Assembly: GCF_964355755.1 (NCBI RefSeq)
Contig: NC_092674.1
Coordinates: 30,802,001 to 30,866,000, forward strand
DNA: 64,000 nt
Reading direction: 5' to 3'
DNA from: Antedon mediterranea
Taxonomy: Eukaryota; Echinodermata; Crinoidea; Comatulida; Antedonidae
The notes beneath the pieces are model-generated. The model was not told the origin of the DNA and did no database searches. It saw nothing but the letters and a program-made list of their open reading frames with translations. The translations under genes and the position numbers were made by a program. Shown here piece by piece: positions 48,301 to 60,300 of the stretch (within the stretch, counting starts at the first letter, position 1; each line of letters starts with the position of its first letter).

Positions 48301-51300
48301 GTGGAAATATACACAGCTGTAGAAACTGGGTTATTGTCTCATTTTTGGTAGATCCTGCAAAAAAAAAGTTTATTTAGATATTTTATTCTTTTTTTTTCCA
48401 TGCTGCAGCATAAACAAACACTTTTACAAAATTATTGTTTCCGGAGTACAAACAGTACAAAAGTATGGATTTCCATGCTACACCAAGAGTATAAACACAA
48501 GCAGTACATCATATAATGTTTTTCATGCTACATCCTGCCAAACAACTTACTTTTTGGGAACCATCCCTGGCACTGTTGTTTTAATCGTGCCATCACCCTG
48601 TTACAATGGTCTTGCTGCTTCTTTACTTCATCTTTCAGTTTATCCATTAAAATTTGATATCGCTCAGATTCTTTCTTTCTCTTCGCAGAAACCTAGAAAG
48701 ACAGAAATATGAAGCACAATATTAAAATTTGTTATTCTGTAAAGGATTCTGTCAGGATTTTTTCTAAAGACTAAAGACTTGTAATAAGACTTTGTTTATG
48801 TAGAGCATCCTGTGTATATGTTTGTCTTGTGAACCTCTGAGGGTCCCTAATGATCAGCAATTGCTGGATAGATCACCCTCATTAAATATGGTAAAAAAAA
48901 AAAATTTTATTTTTAAAAATTAAAAAAAATACATTTGATATTATTTTAGTGGGAACTGAATGCTATGGGCTATCTACTGACCAAAAACAAAGCTCTGTGT
49001 TTACAGGCCAAAAAAATAAAATTATATTGAATATTCAAGCATCATGTAATAGCAGTTTTATGTACAACTATAAATTATTATTAATACTATGTAACATGAC
49101 TGACTGTGTATATATTGTATCCAACTGTATTAATGGTTTATACAATGTGACATGATATACCGTACACTCACCATATCTTAATGGTTTATACAATGTGACA
49201 TGATATACCGTACACTCACCATATCTTAATGGTTTATACAATGTGACATGATATACCGTACACTCACCATATCTTAATGGTTTATACAATGTGACATGAT
49301 ATACCGTACACTCACCATATCTTTGTTGTCCTCTAGACTTGCCATATTCATCTTCACTTTGTTGATTTCTTTCTCATAACTTGCATGTGGTACATCCAAG
49401 TCGTACATTGATAATGTCCAAAATGACACATAAAACTGTGGACTAGATATTAATATAGAAAACACAAAAACTTTATTATCTATTTTATTTTTTTTTTTCC
49501 TTTCAGTGAAACATAAAATGGAGCACTGAGGAGAGACAAGAGTTGTCAAAGACAATTATCGCCAAAGGGGCGTGTCTCTCCAACTATGAAATTAATGCAA
49601 AATAATTTCAGCTTGTTTAAATATCATTGTATAGAAGGTTTATAATATTCCATCAATCTGTCCCTACTCTCACATAGTTTTCGATTTATTTATTCCTTGG
49701 CACACTTAGGAGAAACAATAGCTGTCAAAGACAATTATTGCCAAAGGGCTTGTCTCTCTTATGTAAATTTCCATGACAACATAAAGAAACAAGAACAGTT
49801 ACCTGATATCATCCCAGACTTTAATATGATGTAATGATTTGACATCTTCTACTAATGGCTCCAATACAGACTCACTAGCTTCTACAAAACGTTGCGTCTT
49901 TAATGAAGTACTCGACGATTGCTTTAAAGAACGATCAACTTTCCGCAGTTCATCAAACTTTGACTATTCATAAAAAATAAATGTATTCATAAATATCATA
50001 TAATGTTGTTACAGAAACAAACAAGAGTGACTCTAATACCCCTTTCACAGCCCCTAATCTATGGAGTGAGTTTATACACACTGGATGCACTGTTGCACAC
50101 CATACAAAATGTGTTGACACCACGGTGTGTTAAACTTAAAAGCTAGGGAATGTGAAAGGGCTATTAATCCTAATGGGAATACATTTAAATTACATTTAAA
50201 ATGAGCAATTTAAAAAAATTGCAGTCGTTACTTTTATTGAACTGTAGAAGCTCATCTCGAAAACAAGTCCACACAAGAGTATTAAAAGAAGCCCATGGGC
50301 TTATTTTCAAGCTTTTCAACTGAATGTTTTGTTTCAATTAAGAGAGATGTTTATATTTTATCATTTTAAAGCAGGCCTCTGGATATCAGCTGGTCTGCAG
50401 CTTTAACTGGAAGAGTTAACCTCTATAAATAAAGTGGAAATAAAATAAATAAGAGGACACTTACCATAATAGCGTGTTGACACATCGGTCGGTACAAAAA
50501 GAATGCGGAGTCAGGGGTGAGGTGATACTCTTGAACCATGGCCTTAAGAGTTGGAAGGTGCTTTATGTAATCTTCTGAACTTAGGTGATTTGCAAGGAAA
50601 TTACCAAGTTGAACTAGCGTGTCTTGACACTGAAAACGCAAACAAAACAATTCATTTAACAAGTGCAAGAAATAACAGGAGAAGAAAAGAAGGGTGAAGA
50701 AAAGAAGGGTAAAGAGAAGATACAATGGGTGTAAAATGGAATTTACAATTTTTTTATTTATTATTAATTTACACTGGGTGACCAGTGGTTGTGATGTACT
50801 AGTACACAGGGGTAATCCCCTATCTGACCATAAAGAACTTGGTACACTATTTAAAAATAGTAGGAAGTCGTCTCCCGGTGTGTTGATCGTGGTCCTGTAC
50901 TGGGCCCTCTGGGAGAACAGCCTTACTGAAGAGGTAACCAAGTATAAACAACAGAGAGAGCATTATATTGTCTGTATTAAGCTCTGTCTACACCAAAGTT
51001 TGATAGTGTAGACAGAGCTTTAGGATAGTACTTAAAATAACATACTTGATCATAGAGTTTGCCAATAAGTTTCAGATGTCTCTCTTTTCCGTCTTTGAAT
51101 ATAACACATAGCCTTTGTTGAGCAATTAGAATACATAATGGAGCCACTAGATTGTGATCTAAGAACGTGTCTTTTAACCTCTGAGATGACTTCTTTGTGT
51201 TTCTTACTTGAGAAAAATATCCACCCTGTTCAAACAAAAAATAAATACACAAGTTTGTAAAATATGAGTTTGTTCATATGTATGTTAGCCTTGATTGTTT

Positions 51301-54300
51301 AAATTTTTAACTTTCACCACCCACCCCAATTCTCCAACAGAGATCATCATATTTTAAATTAATAATTATATTTAAAGCATCTTTGCCCCGTCTGTTTTTA
51401 ACCTCTCGCTACGGCCTTGATAGCCCAGGTACTGCATAGTTCTACATTCATGTACATTAGCCAGTACAGTTTATGTGATTCTCACCTCAGCTCTTAATAG
51501 TTCTCCTCCAGCCTGAGCCTCTAATTGGTCATAAGTGATTTCATCAGATACTTCTATACCCGTCATTTTCTGTAGAACTTCACGCAGGATCAACAGATCA
51601 TAACTATACAAATCAAATCATCATATTTAGAATTTTACATTTCTTTTATCAAACTTTAGAAGACAAGAAAATGTAATGTGTACATATATGGACACAATGG
51701 CATATCACTACCATATGTGGGCATATATCACTACCATATGTGGGCATATATCACTACCATATGTGGGCATATATCACTACCATATGTGGGTACATCACAC
51801 ATATTTTTATAGTGTAGACAGAGCTTTATACAATAGAAACAGAGTTAAATTTAGAGTTAAATTGTGTCAGATAATGTAATTAAAATAAATAAATAAAAAT
51901 AAAACGTACCTTTTACCCGCCTTCAATTGGTTGATAACATATTGAATAAATCCTGCTAATTCAATGTTATACTTGCGACATATGGAACCACTAAAGCTCG
52001 CCAAACCTAATGATAAATAACACAGTTCATTATTACACTTTACCTATTTATCATTGCTATGAACTACAATAAGGTGAAAACCAAACCAAGCTTAGAATCT
52101 AATAAGTTCATCTTTTATAGATTTTGTCCAATATTTTATGTCATGTTTTCATTTCATAAAATGTTCAGTGTAAGCTGAACATGATCTGTGATTCTCTTTT
52201 TCCTTTATTTTTTTTTTATTTTTGAAAATATTTATAAGATTTTTTATGAAGTTGGCTGCATACAATGAAGTTAATTTCAGTAAATCAATCAAAATAACAA
52301 ATTCCAAAAAAAAAAAAAAAAAAAAAAATACATACTTTGTATCCATAATGAAAGATTTGCACCGTCGTGTTTCATTCGTTCTTTCTCAGGGTTTGCTAAC
52401 GCTTCTATCATCACATCTTATTTCATTTGTTGTAAGGAATATTGTAAATTTGAAGAAGCTTTAAATGTTTATTTGATAACTGATGTGGTAGTAACAAGTT
52501 GAATGACAAGCTTTTTGAAAACTTGTACTAGTAGAATGCAATGAACAGTTTTATATTTTATTTGTTATTTCATTCGCATTTAACAGCAAGTATTCAATTT
52601 TGTATCCCAGGCAGACCCGACTCAAGATTCTGCATCTTTCTGGGATCCTGCCTTCTTCCTTTCCCCCAGATTTATTGTTATTTGTCTGTTATTTCTTTTT
52701 TATTCTATTATTGTTTAAATCTTTAAAAAGAAGTAAATAAATGTTATTTTGAATTGAATTGAAAGTCTCATCTCATTTGAGGGTAAAAGAGTGAAGTTTT
52801 TGTACAGTCGCAGGTTACAACCAAGGAGTCAACCTTTGACCTTTGACATGCTAAGGCAAGAATGTTAACCACCAAGCTACAATTCTGTTGTAAATGCTGA
52901 TCATTTTAAGAGTAAAAGGATACAAGTAAGCATGTCATATGACAAGGAACTCAAGTACTTAAAGGAATCCACAACAGGACCAATGAAGTTATCATACTTC
53001 TGAATCTGAGACAGAACCTAGATAACAACAAAAAACAAAGTTAAATTTATTTCTTTTCCAAACCTAAAAGCTGTTACCAAAACATATTAGTTGTGAATTA
53101 TTAAAAATAGAGAAAAATTTGGGTGATATAGAATCAGATGAGCAAATCCACAAACAAAATATTAAATTATTCATTAGAAGAAAACTGAAGAAGTGTCTTT
53201 CAAAATTATCACAATACATTTAAAACTATCAAACCAAATCAGAGAAACAAGATCTAGGGTGACATTACAAGGATAAGCATAACAAAATTGCTGTAGCTCT
53301 CTAAGGTTTGTTCATCCACCCTAGAAAACTAGAACAAAATAAAGAGATAACTCACATATTCAAAGATGACAACTAGAACAAAATAAAGAGATAACTCACA
53401 TATTCAAAGATGACTCCAGGATTGCCATGGCTTAGTTTTCCTAACTGTCTACCTGATGGTTTTACATTCTCTTTACTCAGCCTCTTCATTATATACTTTC
53501 CACGTTCTATAACATTTGCTTTAGTTCTAATCAAAGAAGGGTGTATGGCATAACTGTAATTCTTCCATCTTCCATATAATCGATATCTGTTGCAAATAAT
53601 AATGAATAGTAAGAAAAAGGATTAAAATAAACTATAAAGCTCTGTCTACACTATCAAAATAGTTTGACAAAAAAAGTGTGATGTGCCCAAATATGGTAGT
53701 GATATGACATCATCATGTCCATATATGGGCACATCACATTTGATAGTGTAGACAGAGCTTAAAGATAAACAGTGTGTGATAGGTCACCAAAATAAGATAT
53801 AAACCAATCTTTAAAAAAGTCTTTCAATCTCTCTTATTGTTCATCGTTTTTGAACTAATAAATTCACTAATACATTATAAAAGTAAGTACCTTATTTCAT
53901 ATTGGAACATGGAGATAAGAGTCCATAGTTCCTCTGTTATACATGGATTGTGAGGTAAAAGACTCAGTGACGGTAATAACACCTCATCTGTCATTGAAAT
54001 TATACCAACATATAACTCATCCTGCAAAAAATAAATATACATGCAAATTATGTTATAACATAAGTACATGAAAGTACATAGCTCATTTTAAAATAATTAA
54101 ACATGATTTTATCTAGTTTTTTGTGGATATCTAATATAAAATGTCTTTGTGTTAAACACATATGTGTGTGATGTTTTGCTTTGTTTCAACAAATTGGGAA
54201 ACCAGTCATTTGATATTATTGTATTTTTGTACAGTTTAAATCCTATATATTGTATTGATAGAGTAAAAGCATGTTTTCTGCATGGGCTTACTTGCTCCTA

Positions 54301-57300
54301 GTAAATATATCCTTTTTTAAACTTAGCCAAATAATATTAATATATTGATATACTCACCACATTGTCTTTATCAAAGGGATTGATTTTAGTTTTTATCTGA
54401 AAATGATAAAAATGTAATATTAATAGAACCTCTTTATTGATATTTATTTGCATTTTTTCTTAATTTACCAATATTCTTTGTTAAAGCTCCCTTCCCTACG
54501 TTTTTTAGATCTACCGTATTTTCCGGAGTATAGGTCGACCCCAAGTATAAGTCGACCCCCAACTTTGGCCTAGAATATCGTTGATTTTGGTATGACCTGA
54601 ATATAAGTCGACCCCCAAAATCGGCTAATAACACAACTTACTTTAAAGTTCAAAGAGGGCTAGAAATGTATGAAATGTGGTTGTTTGTTTATATTATTAA
54701 AGTGTAGGCCTAATCAATATCGGACAGACGTAATGACGACGACTTCGTCGCCGTCTTCACCAGCCTATAATAAATGACAGCGATGTAGCGTTACTTGCCA
54801 TCAGCGATGTTTTTCGCGTCACTCGAATAAATTAAAACGAGTTTTCCGTTAGGAGGCTTATTAATTGTACAGGCGAGTAGTTGTAAATCGCGTTATCTGT
54901 AAATGTACACGCGCCCGACTAAGGAGAATTTGTTTTATGAATAGAAGAAATGCGCAGTAATTGTAATTACGAACAAACAAACAAACTGCGCATGTGTATA
55001 GATGAAAATATCGCGCAATAACAAACATGCTGCATGGACATTCCGACGTCTGTTGTGTGTTACGATGTTTTCGCGAGAGTGAATAAGAAGCATAAAGAAA
55101 ACTATTTATTCTTAATTATCTTAAAAGCGTAATATTAACATCAAAATGAGTCATTGTGATATATTAATATTTTATTGACCAGTACTTGTTGGAGTTGTAT
55201 TATTTTGTACAATGTAGGTATTAAATTGAAAACTTCTGTGAGTGATTGATGATAGGCCACTGACCTTGCTGGGCCTTGACAGCTGACAGCTTTTGAACAT
55301 ATTTTTTCGGCCTGATTTTTTTCAAAAATCGCATGGTCGGAGTATAAGTCGACCCACCGATTTTGCAATTAAAATGTTCCCATAAAATCTCGACCTATAC
55401 TCCGGAAAATACGGTAATTTAAGATCACAAACTATATTTAATGTAAAAATAATACTATATGGTCCTATTGCAATAACTTTTTTCGTCTTTAAATGGTTAA
55501 AAATGTGAAAAATAAGTCGATTCTAATAATTATAGCGGCCCGCTATAAATCCCAAAATGCATTGCGCGCGGATTGATATTTTTGTTTTTCACCTGTAATT
55601 CGCCCACATTTCGATCGATCGTGAGGCCAAAACAAATGGAAGACTCCTAACTTTTCAGCGAAAATACCGGGTTTTCCCCAATTTGTATCAACGGAGTCTG
55701 ATAAAAATAGAAAGACAATTAATGCAGCAACTATACAACGTCAGGCTAGGTATATAGCTAGCGTATGATGTTCGTACGTTACCGATGTTTACCAGCTAGG
55801 CCTACAAAACTAAGCCTAGCTAGGCTAGGCCTAAGACCGTCCACGAGAGGTCGATCGCCGCGAGCTACTTAGGTAGTGCATTGTTTCTCACTTTTTATCA
55901 TAATTTACCATAAAACGTACATTTAAGACAAGGAATGACCTTTAATGTTTTTAAAGTGATGTATATGTATTATTTTCCAAAAAACGTCCAAAATTGCAGA
56001 GAAGGGGTCTTTAAGCACTTAGCATAATATACGCCTACATTATTAACATGATATAATAGTTAACTTTTAAAACTTTCCAAACTGTTTTAAATGAAATAAT
56101 TCTGACTATACTTGTTTTAATGAACCCAAACATTGTATGCTTAAGTATACGCTTAAAAAAGTAGCTATGGTAGTCTTTAGATAATCATACCTTTTTCATG
56201 GCAACTTTGCTTAGTCGAATAAGTTTCCACATAAGCACAGGATCCCTACTTAAGTATGGTCCTAAGTAACTGACCATCTTAAAGAATGCTTCATCCAAGT
56301 CCTCAATGTCATTTACTGATCTTTCGGACTTGCTGCCTTTCTGACCTTTGGCCCCAGCAGGCTGTGCATACCTTACAGGAAACAAGTTTATAATAGTTTG
56401 ATAATAATTAACTTCAACATAGAACAGATTCTAATGTGATTATCTAGTAACAACAATATCATATTATACCTGTATACAAAATTATATATGGAGTGGGATT
56501 ATACTTGGATTGCATTAACAATGTATGATTATAGTCTAAATTACAGGGTTGGGGATTATATTTATAACATGGGATTAAACACTGCTATATACTGTAATAA
56601 ACTAGGAGCAAGTAATAAGCATATTAATGGTCTTATTCCACCATTTGACGTCACAATCATGTTTTATAAAAATAAAAACTCACTTTGTATAAATATGTTG
56701 AATAGTATCTGAAATAAGCGCACATAACGCCATGGAAACAGATGCATCAGCAACGGCTGTGAATGGAGGAAGACGATCCATCAATTGCTGAGCATGTGTC
56801 CAGTCACCGACCTTCAACAGTGATCGACACACACCTATCTTCTGGTTATTCTCAATCTAAAACATTAGAAACAAATATAACTTTTATTTTTAAAACATAA
56901 TAATTTATAAATAAAAAATACACTTTACATAGTATGAATAAGCAACTTCAAACTAGTTTGACAAAAAAAATGTGATGTGCCCAAATATGGTAGTGATATG
57001 ACATCATCATGTCCATATATAGGCACATCACATTTTTTTGTCACATAAATTTTGATAGTGTAGACAGAGCTTAAGACTATTTTCTAAAATTGTTATAGCT
57101 AAATATCATGATGATCGTGGAAGTTATCTTGTTTTACAGCCTACTTATTTTTTTCGTACGCTGTTCTGTTTAAGTTTTCTTTGACTCAATGCACATCACT
57201 AAAGGATTATATTAAAAATATTCTACTGCAGTTACAGCAGTAAATATGTTTGTTTACTCTTTACTGTTAATCCAACTATTTAGCACTTTTTAAAAACTTT

Positions 57301-60300
57301 TTTGGGTAATCATAGTCTGCCTCATAAACCTCTAGTTATTATAGTAAAATAAATGTAGTTACTGCAGTAACTGCAGTAGAATATGCTAAATCTGTATTAG
57401 TAATCTGTAAAGTAAATTACTTACAACATTTTGCTTCTCATCATTCTCATCTGCGTTGCTTTCAGCTGGTTTGTCTGATAAAATGATCATACTAAGCTTA
57501 CGGGCATATTGACGCGCATCAGTGACTTCCTTCTTGTAAACCTTTATGATTTCAGCGTCTTCAGGAGATAGCTACAAAATTAAAAATAACGTGTGTAAAT
57601 ATTAAGTGAGTCTTAAAATCTTCCTTAAAATTTTAACCACAACACTGCTTTACTGGTTTATGAGATATAGCCACTTATAAAGTATATATAAAAATGTGCG
57701 TTCCCTTAATAGGGGTGCCCCTTAAATAGGGATTGGCTTAGTGTTAAAATATATATTTTCCTGTTTATATCTAATTTTTTGTTTTAAAGGAAAGTGTCCC
57801 CTTAAAAGGGGGTACTAAAGGATAAAAAAAGAAAATAGAATGGAATAAAATAAAAAGAAGTATACTTACATGTGGATAGACATCATTGAGATTAATGAGG
57901 GAATGTTTAAGCAGTAATGCAGCTACATCGTACAGAGAACCAACAGTTTCATCGTCCTGTATAATAATTTACAAATATTTTTTTATTTTTAAATTTTATC
58001 CACATCAAACAGCGAGTAACTCGCCAATTACAGAATAGATAAACTATATATATATTTACATAGTATCATTTGAGGTTGAGGGAGTGGAGCACAACCCTGG
58101 CACTAAGTCAGAATTTAACCCTGGGATTGGAAGGCAATATGTTAACCAACAAGCTACAACTCCACTATTTAGACCTACCTTGTAAAATTTAAACTTGAAT
58201 CCTAGAATATCACATATCGTAATAGGATCAGTCATGTAGCCTTGTATGAGAGGTACAAAAAGATCGGCCATAGAGGGCGCATTTTCGAATGCTTCAAGGA
58301 TAACATCAAGCACACGGTTTGGATCAAGATTAAACCCACCTGTAAAAATAACATGTTAAAAAACGATGTATTAAGTGGAAGCTTTTGATTTGGGACGAAA
58401 ATGCCTACGCATGTTTTGTTGTCGTATGGACACAGAATCTGAACTGTGTTAAGCTCTGTCTACACTATCAAAATAGTTTGAGAAAAAAAGTGTGATGTGC
58501 CCAAATATGGTAGTGATATGACATCATCATGTCCATATATGGGAGAATCACATTTTTTTGTCACATAAAGTTTGATAGTGTACTGTAGACAGAGCTTTAG
58601 AATTGAATGAGGAATGACATTCTAATGTCTAACGGATTACCATGATTGACATAATGAGTTTCTAACAGAAAGCTCCTTAATATTGTTAAGAAATCAGAAG
58701 TCGAAAAATATATTTAAACCACTGGAATAAGAAAAGCTACTTTAAATCATATGTAAGCATTATTTTGGGATTGGCACCACAGTAACGTTTCACTAACAAA
58801 GCAAGGCAAGTTGGCTAGCAAGTTGGCTAGCCCTAAAAGTATACAAACAGACATACCAACTAATGACCTAATGTTTTGCAGTATGGCTGTGTTGTCTCTG
58901 TTTTGTGTTTTGCTGTTCTCATTGTGAACTCCTTGTAACAATTCAGTAACCAGTTTACTGTATCCTTCACTCTCTTCACGCAACAGATTGAACTTTTGCT
59001 GTTTGTAGCTGAAACAACAAACAAAATAATATCAGTTATAGTAAAGCTCTGTCTACACTATCAAACTAGTTTGACAAAATAAGTGTGATACGATATGCCC
59101 AAATATGGTAGTGATATGAAATCATCATTTCCATATATGGGCACATCACAGTTTTTGTCACATAAAGTTTGATAGTGTAGACAGAGCTTTAGGAAATCTC
59201 TCTCAAAACGTAGGTGATGTAGGGTTTTGTTACTTTTTATTATACCTAATAGATACATCTACACCCAGTTTAGCATTAGGCAAATATAAAGAAATGAAAT
59301 AGTGTCAATTTCATTTTTTACCTTCACTCTCAGTATTTATGTCTATAAAAGAAACAAATTTCACACATAGGCCAGTGTGATTCTGTATTCTAAAATGGAG
59401 GGGAGGTGGCAAGAGCTAAAAACAAAATACTTACAACAATTTTGTTTTCAACTTGACATATTTCTGACTGTATACAAGTTTGTTGTTTATTGCATTGATG
59501 GACTCTAAAGTATCATTTTCCAGCCTTTCTTTTAAGATGTTGTCTGGGATGAAATTCTATTTTTAAAAGGAGAAAATCTGTAATGCTTAACATGAAAACG
59601 TAGAATAAACAGCTTAGATCACTAAACTAAAAGGATATCTTACAATTATGTAATAACATTTGTCTAAAACAGAATATGCATGCAATGAAATGAAAGATAT
59701 TTAAACACTGAACTTTGAAAGAAAATTCGGACAATGTTTAATGAAATAAAGACTATTGAAATGACCAAATAAATATAAAACTAATTTTTCAAAGTGTCAA
59801 TTGAAATTGCAACATACCAAACATGTGAGAAGTGACAAGAAATTATCTCTGTTGGACTTTTCTTCCAGACACACGATTTCTACATCTGTGAAAGAAATAT
59901 AATTGTTTTAATTTTAAATATATCCTGAATACGAGAGAGAGAGAGAGAAACAGATAATGATACATTTTGATGGTGATCTTTTGAGCAATTAAAGTAAAAA
60001 GCAGTATATTACTACTTGTCAAATGTAAAACGGTAATTTTTTAATAAGAATAGTAGTATTTATAGTATGTGCTTTAGAATGGTATAACTACAACATATAT
60101 ACATACCTATAATAGAATGGTATAACTACAACATATATACATACCTATGATACTGAATGTATCCGCCAGTAATGACACCACTCCTTTGTGAGTATCCTTC
60201 ATAATAACAAAGAAAAATCAGTAAAATCAAGAATGCTTTATTGCTAAATTTACCAGGTCTTTCTTTATCATTTCATGACCATGAAGTTAAAAATTAAATA

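Noticed and set aside
50423-50941. 172-codon open frame on the minus strand
   Set aside because: It is THOC2 exon 50629-50465 with flanking intron. The upstream part is hydrophobic, low complexity and not homologous to the family.
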